5,266 bases of DNA. It comes from Candidatus Poseidoniaceae archaeon (GTDB lineage Archaea; Thermoplasmatota; Poseidoniia; Poseidoniales; Poseidoniaceae). Shown here piece after piece: positions 1 through 5,266 of this stretch; the stretch's first letter is position 1; the number at the start of each line of letters is the position of its first letter. The position numbers and the translations under genes are program-made. Where the stretch lies: NCBI GenBank assembly GCA_013329355.1, contig DUKK01000201.1, positions 1-5,266 on the forward strand. The letters run 5' to 3'. The notes under the pieces were generated by a model. The model saw only the letters and a program-made list of their open reading frames with translations. It did no database searches and had not been told where the DNA came from.

Positions 1-1830
1 GAAGTATTTAGAGAAGGCAATATCATCCTAGTAAATGATGAAGGAGTCATTATCCAGCCACTCACCCATGCGAAATACTCAGGCCGCATCCTGAAGCAAG
101 GAGTCCAATATTCCCCTCCACCGCCGGCAAATGACCCGCATGATTTGGACGAAGCAGCGCTCAGTGAAATCTTCTCCAAGTCTGAGCGGGATTTGGTTGC
201 AACGCTTGGTGGTAAGGCCAATCTTGGTAGCACGTATGCCAATGCCGTCTGTGATTTAGCAGAAATAGCACCTAATTCAGCGCCGGGTGATGTTGAAGTT
301 AAACTTGTCCATCAAGCGCTTAATTCGTTGCTTACCAGCCTAGCAAATGATGCTAAAGGTTACGTAATATTAGCCTCTAAAGGCGACCAATCCATCGAAC
401 AGTTACAAGCACTGGCGAATCAACAGACAGATGGTTCCGAACGGGACAAATTTCTCGCCCAGTATGGTGACGAAGCATCACCAACCCTGCTTCCGTCTCA
501 CCATGGCAAGGCGGTGATGGAATTTGACCAATTGTGCCAAGCAGTTGATGCGTGGCGGGGTGCACATGATGCCGGAGCACTAGCGCGTAGGGAGGCGGAA
601 AAACTCGATATTGCGTCTCCAGGCAGGGGCTTTTCAACCGAGGTTGAGAAATTAGAACGTCGTCAGGCACAGCAAGAAAAGGCGCTCGATGGCTTTGCCA
701 AGAAAATTGCCAAACAACAAATGATTGGTCACACCATCCAAAACAACTGGTCGCATATTGAAAGTTTACTAGCACAAATAAATGAATCAATTAAGCAAAA
801 TGGTTGGCAGGAGACACGGAAAATGGCAAAACAAATTCCTTGGATTGTGTCGATGAATCCGGCCGATCGGACTTTTGTGACGGTTTTGCCGGATGAATCT
901 GGTGAGCCAAAAGGCGCACAAGCAATCTTACAACTCGATGAATCAGTTCACCAAAATGCACAACGGTTTTTTGCAGTGGCTCGTAAGCAGAAATCCAAGA
1001 CTAAAGGCGCAACTGAGGCTCTCGACGCAACTAATATACACCTAAAACGTGCAAAAAAGAAAGAGGTCAAAGCGCAAGAAAGTGGTCGTTTGAGCAAAAT
1101 AAAAAGAAGCAAGCGATTGTGGTTTGAAAATCATCGTTGGTCAATGACCACTGGTGGCCATTTATTGGTGGGTGGCAAGGATGCGAAAGGCAATGATGCC
1201 ATCGTTAAGAAACATCTCTCAGGAGGTGATATGTATCTGCATGCAGATATTCACGGCGCCCCAAGTTGTAGCTTAAGGGCGTCACAGGGATTTGAACTCG
1301 ATGATTACCGACCAGGTCACATACCCTCAGATATACCGACCTTCAAACTGGTTGACAAATTAGGTGATGAACGAATTGACGATGACAAATTAGCAGAAGC
1401 GGCAACATTGGCATTATGTTGGAGTCGTGCTTGGGCTAGCGGCGGTGGACACGGCACGGTATTTGCTGTTAAACCGGCACAGGTGTCAAAAACGGCTCAA
1501 ACCGGAGAATTCGTCGGCAAGGGAGCGTTTATCGTTAGAGGTCAACGACAATGGTTCAAGGATCTGGATGTCAAATTGGGGATTGGTATTATTGCTGTTA
1601 ACGGTGTTCCCCTATTGATGAGTGGGATTCCTGAGTTAATCAGTGATATTTGTCCAAGGCACGCAATATTAAGCCCAGGGATTGTCAAAAAAGACCGGTT
1701 AGCAAACCGAATATACAAAAATACCGGGATATCGACGGACGAAATCCTTGCAGTGTTACCGGGTCCTTGTGAGATTATTGAGGACCGGGGAATCTTTACT
1801 CCACTACAGTCGAAATCTGAAGAGGAATGA
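1..1830 (+). CDS. rqcH: RqcH/NFACT ribosome quality-control protein, 5'-truncated
   Basis: Archaeal member of the NFACT family (RqcH, Tae2/NEMF, formerly fibronectin-binding-like). Family members bind 60S/50S subunits obstructed by peptidyl-tRNA and, in characterised cases, recruit tRNA to add C-terminal tails to the stalled chain. The frame is open from base 1, so 609 residues are visible and roughly 100 N-terminal residues are missing. In visible numbering: the end of NFACT-N (residues 1-45, with EGNIILVNDEG); a helix-hairpin-helix-like part (about 49-100); a charged coiled coil (about 212-275); an NAQ-YF-like stretch near 310-320; and the NFACT-R/DUF814 domain from about 365, with LWFENHRW, HADIHGAP at 414-421 and QVSKTAQTGEF at 494-504. 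An archaeal-type C-terminal domain ends at TGA 1828-1830. The family's Asp-Arg tRNA motif lies upstream of the window. TTG at 145 is only an internal codon. Family call very secure; symbol by homology. Confidence 0.93.
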   Translation, partial: EVFREGNIILVNDEGVIIQPLTHAKYSGRILKQGVQYSPPPPANDPHDLDEAALSEIFSKSERDLVATLGGKANLGSTYANAVCDLAEIAPNSAPGDVEVKLVHQALNSLLTSLANDAKGYVILASKGDQSIEQLQALANQQTDGSERDKFLAQYGDEASPTLLPSHHGKAVMEFDQLCQAVDAWRGAHDAGALARREAEKLDIASPGRGFSTEVEKLERRQAQQEKALDGFAKKIAKQQMIGHTIQNNWSHIESLLAQINESIKQNGWQETRKMAKQIPWIVSMNPADRTFVTVLPDESGEPKGAQAILQLDESVHQNAQRFFAVARKQKSKTKGATEALDATNIHLKRAKKKEVKAQESGRLSKIKRSKRLWFENHRWSMTTGGHLLVGGKDAKGNDAIVKKHLSGGDMYLHADIHGAPSCSLRASQGFELDDYRPGHIPSDIPTFKLVDKLGDERIDDDKLAEAATLALCWSRAWASGGGHGTVFAVKPAQVSKTAQTGEFVGKGAFIVRGQRQWFKDLDVKLGIGIIAVNGVPLLMSGIPELISDICPRHAILSPGIVKKDRLANRIYKNTGISTDEILAVLPGPCEIIEDRGIFTPLQSKSEEE

Positions 1831-2088
1831 TTAGTCTATCGCAAATTGCATAGATGCGCAATCGGCACATCTTCCGTTGGTATCAATCGTTGCTTTTTCG
1901 AGTCTGAGACAACTCGCACAGTAGCCTCCACTAAGTCTGATAGTTGATTTACTTGCGCTCTGCATGAGGTGCCTTCGTGTATCCGACACCTTTGAAGGCT
2001 TGTTATGGCTCAAAGCATTATATTTTGAAGGAAAAGCGAAACGGCACATCATGCAGAAGCGCTCCGAGGCTAATTTTTTCAGCCGCAT
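1831..2088 (-). CDS. small zinc-finger/zinc-ribbon protein, unknown function
   Basis: An 85-residue soluble protein with two apparent zinc sites. The first is C12-x2-C15-x12-H28-x11-H40, with Phe at 19, which resembles a loose C2H2 finger. The second is C57-x2-C60-x13-C74-x2-C77, a typical four-cysteine ribbon. Such proteins often bind nucleic acid or act as small adaptors, but nothing here identifies a partner. Its TAA complement (1831-1833) directly follows the rqcH TGA, so the two genes end back to back. The start at 2088 is preferred because GGAG sits 8 nt upstream, and starting at Met13 or Met14 would remove Cys12. The first 38 bp are antisense to the start of the 2051-2329 gene. It could be a chance frame, but the regular CxxC spacing and the fact that it fills an otherwise empty 220 bp argue for a real gene. 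Moderate confidence. Confidence 0.6.
   Translation of the reverse strand: MRLKKLASERFCMMCRFAFPSKYNALSHNKPSKVSDTRRHLMQSASKSTIRLSGGYCASCLRLEKATIDTNGRCADCASMQFAID
2017..2026 (+). promoter_or_regulatory. TATA-box-like element of the two-helix membrane protein gene
   Basis: ATTATATTTT is centred about 29 bp before the ATG at 2051. Archaeal TATA boxes sit about 25-30 bp upstream of the transcription start, so transcription would begin at or next to the ATG, giving a leaderless mRNA. A short A-rich stretch (CAAAG) just upstream could serve as a weak BRE. The element lies within the coding sequence of the opposite-strand zinc protein. It supports 2051 rather than 1964 or 2087 as the start of the membrane protein. 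Confidence 0.5.
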
Positions 2089-2329
2089 GACCAGTTCTCC
2101 AGCGTTCCGATCACTGATGCTATTTTCAGCATTCAGAGCAGTTTACGGGATGGGTATCTTGCTGGTCACATATACCCTTGCGACTAGTGGAAACGCGCCA
2201 ATTTGGACGTCGATTGCATTTTTGCTATTTTCCATGATCTTTTCTCGTGTGCTATTTCGCTTTATCAAGAAAAAGTGGTCAAAGCCAGAGGATCATAATG
2301 AACCAATTATACCAACGACCGTTGTTTGA
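2051..2329 (+). CDS. small two-transmembrane-helix protein, unknown function
   Basis: A 92-residue membrane protein. Residues 1-21 are polar and basic, helix 1 covers about 22-44 (LMLFSAFRAVYGMGILLV), and a short loop (SGNAP) leads to helix 2 at about 51-71. A basic patch follows (FIKKKW, 71-76), then a polar tail. The positive-inside rule suggests that both ends face the cytoplasm. The arrangement is loosely like the two-helix DUF4229-type proteins, but this is only a resemblance. The frame is open back to an ATG at 1964, but that extension is polar, unlike the rest, and antisense to the zinc protein. The TATA-like element at 2017-2026 points to 2051; another Met at 2087 would give 80 residues. 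Its 3' end overlaps the dehydrogenase gene tail to tail by 23 bp. Function not known. Confidence 0.7.
   Translation: MQKRSEANFFSRMTSSPAFRSLMLFSAFRAVYGMGILLVTYTLATSGNAPIWTSIAFLLFSMIFSRVLFRFIKKKWSKPEDHNEPIIPTTVV
2097..2100 (-). promoter_or_regulatory. Shine-Dalgarno-like GGAG for the zinc protein
   Basis: On the minus strand GGAG ends 8 nt before the ATG at 2088. This is good Shine-Dalgarno spacing and decides between the starts at 2088 and at Met13/Met14. It lies inside the coding region of the opposite-strand membrane gene. Confidence 0.45.
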
Positions 2330-3350
2330 ACTCATCTATTGTGTCGGTAATACACTCATCGAGTGGTATCCAGTCCATCCCTAGCACGTCAGTTGCCTTT
2401 TGAGAAGATATATTTGAGTCACCGCGAAAAAATCCTTTTACGGTTTTCCTAGTCATGTAGCGTCTTTTTCCTCTCAAGCCATTAAACCAATCAAACAATA
2501 CTACGAGTGACATCATCACACGAGGGATGCCTAATTTTGGGGCCTTACTGTCAGGATATAGTCGTTTAACGGTTCGGCAAACATCTACTAAAGTCAAATT
2601 ATTGTGTGGTGCTAAGATGAATCTCCCAGTAGCACCATCAACCTCGTATGCTCTTCTGTGAGCGATCGCCACATCTTTTACATGCACTATTGATAACGGT
2701 ATTTTCGGGGCAATTGGGACGTTCCCGTTTACTATGTCAGGGAAGAAGTCAACACTTGGTGTCGTATTAACAAAACCACCTCCGAGGACTGCACTCGGGT
2801 TTATTACTCGCAAATCGATGTCAAATTCAGTTGCTAACTCCCAAGCCTTACGCTCACTATCAGTCTTAGCTATTATGTATGGCGATGAGCGCTCAGTCTG
2901 CCAATCCGCTTCGGTCTTGGCTCGACCCTTTGGCGTATTGCCGACAGCAGCGACGCTTGAGGTGTAAATTACCCGATCAATGCCAGCGTCCCGTGCTGCA
3001 GTCAACAAATGTGTAGTGCCCAGAATTGCAGTGTCTATTATCAATTGACCGTCTTGAGTATTGGAGTAAATTGTTGCGGTGTGAAACAGTGAATCGCAAC
3101 CAGAGATTAACTCAGACCAATTATCACCATCAAGAATATCGCCCTGCACGAGCTCTAGGCGTTCGGTAATATCGAGTTCTTTGGCATGGCTAATCACGTG
3201 TTGCGTTCTCGAATCATCGCTAAGGTCTCTAACCGAGCCCCTGACACTGTAGCCATGCTCTAACAAATCCCTGACTATGTGGTTGCCTATGTGCCCATTT
3301 ACCCCGGTAACGAATATTTTCTGTCCGTTTGACTTTGGTTTGCTGACCAT
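2307..3350 (-). CDS. NAD(P)-dependent epimerase/dehydratase-type reductase (extended SDR, DFR/3-beta-HSD-like)
   Basis: A complete 347-residue extended short-chain dehydrogenase/reductase, the usual length for the family. The N-terminal Rossmann fold has the TGxxGxxG nucleotide motif at 15-22 (TGVNGHIG). Arg37 and Arg41 after the second strand (VRGSVRD) resemble plant dihydroflavonol reductases and suggest NADP(H), which is inference. GDILD at 70-74 and FHTAT at 89-93 are conserved structural segments. The catalytic residues are Ser131/Ser132 (YTSSVAAVG), Tyr158 and Lys162 (YIIAK), so it should be active. INPSAVLG (184-191) and IVHVKDVA precede the variable C-terminal substrate domain. Likely a cytoplasmic carbonyl or alcohol oxidoreductase acting on a sugar nucleotide, sterol-like or isoprenoid-type substrate; the sequence does not identify which. 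It is transcribed divergently from the 64-residue membrane gene, with a TATA-like element about 36 bp upstream of the ATG. Confidence 0.93.
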   Translation of the reverse strand: MVSKPKSNGQKIFVTGVNGHIGNHIVRDLLEHGYSVRGSVRDLSDDSRTQHVISHAKELDITERLELVQGDILDGDNWSELISGCDSLFHTATIYSNTQDGQLIIDTAILGTTHLLTAARDAGIDRVIYTSSVAAVGNTPKGRAKTEADWQTERSSPYIIAKTDSERKAWELATEFDIDLRVINPSAVLGGGFVNTTPSVDFFPDIVNGNVPIAPKIPLSIVHVKDVAIAHRRAYEVDGATGRFILAPHNNLTLVDVCRTVKRLYPDSKAPKLGIPRVMMSLVVLFDWFNGLRGKRRYMTRKTVKGFFRGDSNISSQKATDVLGMDWIPLDECITDTIDEFKQRSLV

Positions 3351-3351
3351 C

Positions 3352-3410
3352 TAATCACTATCGCTAAATTTTTGACCGCTGTTAAAATACTATGTTTGAG
3401 GGTAATCACT
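3352..3410. repeat. pair of 8-bp direct repeats TAATCACT in the divergent promoter region
   Basis: TAATCACT occurs at 3352-3359 and again at 3403-3410, offset by 51 bp, close to five helical turns. The copies flank the SDR TATA-like element; one covers the predicted transcription start and the other lies upstream of the core promoter. They could be regulator half-sites, but two 8-mers in AT-rich intergenic DNA may also be chance. Confidence 0.3.
3381..3390 (-). promoter_or_regulatory. TATA-box-like element of the SDR gene
   Basis: On the minus strand this reads GTATTTTAAC, centred about 36 bp upstream of the ATG at 3350. With standard archaeal spacing the transcript would start near 3359 and carry a leader of about 8 nt. 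No Shine-Dalgarno sequence is visible before this ATG, which fits a very short leader. Confidence 0.4.
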
Positions 3411-3427
3411 CATATTGATGTAATATG
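3411..3427. promoter_or_regulatory. perfect inverted repeat over the core promoter of the 64-residue membrane protein gene
   Basis: CATATT (3411-3416) and AATATG (3422-3427) are exact reverse complements separated by GATGT. The centre at 3419 lies 26 bp before the ATG at 3445, exactly where the TATA box of a leaderless gene should be. The AT-rich arms could themselves be the TATA element, or the palindrome could be an operator for a dimeric repressor that would block TBP binding. It directly follows the second TAATCACT copy. Confidence 0.4.
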
Positions 3428-3444
3428 TTGGTTCAGGGACCTTC

Positions 3445-3639
3445 ATGCCAGCGCGAAGTGTCGAAGAGGAGTTAGCCGAACTTGCTGCTTTAGTTGAAGA
3501 AGCAGAGCGGCTTGGATTTGATCCTTGGCCACCAGATAAACCTGAGCGGCCATGGGCACGTTGGGCGCTTGGCTCATTCATGATTATCATGATGCTGTCC
3601 GCAGTATCAAAGGTCTTCTTCCGCTTCGTCTCCATCTAG
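3445..3639 (+). CDS. small single-pass (tail-anchored-like) membrane protein, unknown function
   Basis: A 64-residue protein in two parts. Residues 5-23 form an acidic amphipathic helix (EEELAELAALVEEAERLG), followed by a Pro/Trp-rich linker (FDPWPPDKPERPW, 25-37). A single hydrophobic helix follows at about 39-59 (WALGSFMIIMMLSAVSKVFF), and the protein ends FRFVSI. The acidic N-terminus and C-terminal helix suggest a tail-anchored protein with its N-terminus in the cytoplasm, or a small subunit or adaptor of a membrane complex. AGGGA lies 5 nt before the ATG as a weak ribosome-binding site, and the inverted repeat at 3411-3427 occupies its core promoter. It is convergent with the surface-protein gene, with 18 bp between stop codons. 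An opposite-strand frame overlaps it but has the low-complexity Ser-rich composition of a shadow. Function unknown; the coherent helix-linker-helix design supports a real gene. Confidence 0.65.
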   Translation: MPARSVEEELAELAALVEEAERLGFDPWPPDKPERPWARWALGSFMIIMMLSAVSKVFFRFVSI

Positions 3640-3648
3640 TGTGGAGAC
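3628..3648. terminator. hairpin between convergent genes, possible terminator
   Basis: GTCTCCA (3628-3634) and TGGAGAC (3642-3648) form a 7-bp perfect stem around a 7-nt loop that contains the TAG stop of the membrane protein gene. An alternative 5-bp hairpin, AGTGT/ACACT (3638-3642 with 3647-3651), overlaps it. It lies between two convergent stop codons, where a bidirectional terminator would be useful. It has no following T-run, the usual archaeal signal, so the assignment is weak. Confidence 0.3.
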
Positions 3649-3657
3649 ACTGCATGC

Positions 3658-5266
3658 TCAATCTCTACGAGCAATTAGTGCGGCACTCAGCAGAGCAATG
3701 ATACCTGCAGCGGCTCCGAAACCGGGTAGCATTGGATTCTCGTCAGAATACTTCTCAGATGAATCCGAGTATAGCCTAACGGTGTTCCACTCGCCGCCCG
3801 CATCAAAGTCTGGGTTGATGTGAATCATGTCACCGACAGTAATTGTTCCAGAACCATCTGCATCATGGAACATCACATCGGCTCCAGGAGCAGTTGCATC
3901 TGCAATTGATACCTTGAGAACATCGTCACCGCAAGTCATTGCATTGGTTTCTATCATGTCAGTCGGTTCCATGTCGCCGTCCTCGTCCGCATCGCCATCC
4001 ATTATGCAATTGGCCAGAACGATATGGTAGTCAGCAAACGAGCCAGCGACTTCAGCTGGACTTAACATATCAGCACTGTCGATTGACCAGTCAAGTGCTG
4101 GCCCGTGACCGTGGTCGTCGTGTCCACCGTGGTCGTCGTGTCCATCGTGGTCGTCATGGCCTCCGTGGTCGTCGTGATTGTCATGGTCATCATGTCCGTC
4201 GTCGTCAGCACTCGCTTCAAACAATACTTCTAGTTCGTCTACGCTGAGTCCGCCACTATTGTCTTCATCATACATTTCAATCATCATTAGGTAATCATCC
4301 CAGGTAGTGTGATCAATAGTGGACGCACTAGCAGTAGCGTTAACGAAATCAGAATATTCGGAAGCACTAACTTCTCCATCACCATCAACATCGAGGAGTG
4401 TCAGAAATACACTTGCATCAATGTCTTCATCCATACCGAAATATGTGTATAGGAAACTAAATTCATCAGATGAAAGCATACCATCTTCATCGGCGTCTGC
4501 CGCATTAAAATACAAACTCATTAAACCTTCATTTATGCCATCTTCTTCATGTGGTGGTGCTTCACAGAACCACATGTCGCCATCAACCATAGTAACTGAT
4601 TGACAGATATACCACATGCCCAAGCTTTCTTCAGAGGTTAGTGTGCTATCATTATCCATGTCGACGTAACACTCCCACATGTTACCGCCATCAGGAGAAC
4701 TACCACTCATGTCTATACAATCATCAAACATCATCCATGGTTCAGAGTCATGCTCATCTTCTCCCATTGAACAGTCTTCATTGCCATCGTTGACGAGGTT
4801 CATTGCGACGTCGTCGCCGTTGTAGCAATCGAACCAGTTGTCAACATCATTATCGGCAATCCCATCTTCATCTGAATCAACTGCTGTGTCCATGTCGCGC
4901 GGCTCGTCAGCGCCATCGCCACAGTCCTCGGTTCCATCGTTAACTAATTCGAAAGCGATTTCCATTTCTGGCTCTCCGCCAGCTGTGGAACTGCAAACAA
5001 AGGTTCTTTGGTGGTCATCATGATTATCTGACGATAATTCGGCAACTAAGTTAATGAAGTCTTGGAGTTCATCAATCGTTAGTTCACCACTATCATCATC
5101 ATCACTATTGTTGAAGGCGTTATGGAATTGAGCCTCTAAATCAGGTGAGTTGTTTAAGTGGTCGTCCTCAGGGTCAGATTCATCTTCTTCAGAGTTCCAG
5201 ATTTCTACGAACTCAGCCCATGAAATTCCGCCCGATTCATCGGCATCGCCTTGATTAAGAGCATCT
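3658..5266 (-). CDS. large acidic secreted EF-hand/LDLa-like calcium-binding surface protein with PGF-CTERM anchor, N-terminus outside window
   Basis: The frame is open to the window edge, so 535 C-terminal residues are visible and the signal peptide and start are missing. The Met at 4965 is internal. Eight EF-hand-type loops lie at visible residues 7-18, 55-66, 202-213, 257-268, 292-303, 333-344, 425-436 and 468-479; the last two have Asp instead of Glu at position 12. Two LDLa-like cages (VNDGTEDCGDGADE, 108-121; VNDGNEDCSMGEDE, 158-171) flank a TSP3-like DSDEDGIADND (130-140). Ten cysteines suggest extracellular disulfides. A His-Asp repeat fills 358-387. The C-terminus has PGF at 514-516, a hydrophobic helix and RRD: the PGF-CTERM signal that archaeosortase processes for lipid anchoring. 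It probably sits on the outer cell surface and binds Ca2+, with other divalent metals possible at the His block. Its biological role, such as adhesion, is inference. No enzymatic domain is visible. Confidence 0.92.
   Translation of the reverse strand, partial: DALNQGDADESGGISWAEFVEIWNSEEDESDPEDDHLNNSPDLEAQFHNAFNNSDDDDSGELTIDELQDFINLVAELSSDNHDDHQRTFVCSSTAGGEPEMEIAFELVNDGTEDCGDGADEPRDMDTAVDSDEDGIADNDVDNWFDCYNGDDVAMNLVNDGNEDCSMGEDEHDSEPWMMFDDCIDMSGSSPDGGNMWECYVDMDNDSTLTSEESLGMWYICQSVTMVDGDMWFCEAPPHEEDGINEGLMSLYFNAADADEDGMLSSDEFSFLYTYFGMDEDIDASVFLTLLDVDGDGEVSASEYSDFVNATASASTIDHTTWDDYLMMIEMYDEDNSGGLSVDELEVLFEASADDDGHDDHDNHDDHGGHDDHDGHDDHGGHDDHGHGPALDWSIDSADMLSPAEVAGSFADYHIVLANCIMDGDADEDGDMEPTDMIETNAMTCGDDVLKVSIADATAPGADVMFHDADGSGTITVGDMIHINPDFDAGGEWNTVRLYSDSSEKYSDENPMLPGFGAAAGIIALLSAALIARRD
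3661..3729 (-). other. PGF-CTERM archaeosortase sorting signal
   Basis: The tripartite signal consists of LPGFG, a hydrophobic helix of about 15 residues (AAAGIIALLSAALIA) and the basic end RRD directly before the TGA. This is the known substrate signal for archaeosortase A in Euryarchaeota, which removes the tail and couples the protein to a membrane lipid. The preceding Ser/Asp-rich stretch (near YSDSSEKYSDENP) is a plausible spacer in the cell wall layer. Confidence 0.88.
4111..4200 (-). repeat. five tandem 18-bp units encoding a His-Asp hexapeptide repeat
   Basis: On the plus strand the units begin at 4111, 4129, 4147, 4165 and 4183, each starting GTGGTC or ATGGTC. Read as protein they give HDDH followed by GH, GG, DG, GG or DN, with one extra His at the C-terminal side. 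The first two units differ by one base, while the last is the most diverged, so the array likely grew by duplication of units at the downstream end of the protein block. It is an in-frame coding repeat, so length changes by whole units would keep the frame. Confidence 0.9.
4753..4944 (-). repeat. two LDLa-like VNDGxEDC protein repeats around a TSP3-like motif
   Basis: The two copies are encoded at 4903-4944 and 4753-4794, 150 bp apart (50 residues). Both carry LVNDG-x-EDC and a G-x-DE end. These correspond to the calcium cage of the LDL-receptor class A module (DG--DC-DGSDE), but the surrounding cysteine number is too low for full LDLa domains. A TSP3-like Asp ladder lies between them. They are diverged at DNA level, so this is an old protein-level duplication. 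Confidence 0.65.

Noticed and set aside
377..790. Minus-strand frame inside rqcH
   Set aside because: It lies fully antisense to conserved NFACT coding sequence and its product has no family features.
145..1830. TTG at 145 as the start of the NFACT gene
   Set aside because: The same frame is open to base 1 and residues upstream match the end of the NFACT-N domain, so the gene is truncated by the window edge.
1964..2050. N-terminal extension of the two-helix membrane protein from the ATG at 1964
   Set aside because: The added residues are polar and lack a promoter, while a TATA-like element lies between 1964 and the ATG at 2051.
2734..2967. + strand frame inside the SDR gene
   Set aside because: It is antisense to the SDR catalytic region, which has all expected motifs; no independent start signals seen.
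3390..3635. Opposite-strand frame over the 64-residue membrane protein
   Set aside because: Ser/Ala-rich low complexity, no recognisable domain, and it occupies the promoter and palindrome region; it looks like the shadow of the + strand gene.
4111..4200. CRISPR-like array
   Set aside because: The 18-bp units are directly adjacent without spacers and are in frame within a well supported coding region.
3939..4247. + strand frame rich in Arg-His-Gly opposite the His-Asp array
   Set aside because: Its RGRRVHRGR-type composition is the frame-shifted complement of the 18-bp repeats, not an independent gene.
3658..4965. Met at 4965 as the start of the surface protein
   Set aside because: Upstream codons in frame encode two further EF-hand loops (5212-5247 and 5068-5103) up to the window edge, and no signal peptide follows this Met.

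Overview
The window looks like a compact archaeal chromosome segment, most likely from a marine planktonic euryarchaeon of the Marine Group II / Poseidoniales type. This is inference from three things: an archaeal-style RqcH/NFACT protein, a large acidic secreted protein rich in EF-hand and LDLa-like calcium motifs that ends in a PGF-CTERM archaeosortase signal, and AT-rich TATA-like elements placed for leaderless or short-leader transcription. No rRNA, tRNA, CRISPR array or transposase was seen.

Layout: six genes alternate strictly in strand (+ - + - + -), so none of them share an operon inside the window. (1) 1-1830 (+), 5'-truncated rqcH/NFACT, the ribosome quality-control protein. (2) 1831-2088 (-), a small two-zinc-motif protein that abuts rqcH tail to tail with no spacer. 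(3) 2051-2329 (+), a small two-helix membrane protein whose 5' end overlaps the 5' end of the zinc protein by 38 bp. (4) 2307-3350 (-), an extended short-chain dehydrogenase of the dihydroflavonol-reductase/3-beta-HSD type, overlapping gene 3 tail to tail by 23 bp. (5) 3445-3639 (+), a 64-residue single-helix membrane protein, separated from gene 4 by a 94-bp divergent promoter region that carries a perfect inverted repeat. (6) 3658-5266 (-), the C-terminal 535 residues of a large secreted, cell-surface-anchored, calcium-binding protein with eight EF-hand loops, LDLa-like and TSP3-like motifs and a His-Asp hexapeptide repeat.

There is no stretch above 300 bases without a gene. The genes do not form an obvious pathway: rqcH is housekeeping, the dehydrogenase is metabolic with unknown substrate, the three small proteins are uncharacterised, and the last gene is a cell-surface protein. 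I do not see a clear new multi-gene system. The most distinctive elements are the metal-binding architecture of the surface protein, the nested divergent start region at 2051-2088, and the inverted repeat over the core promoter at 3411-3427.
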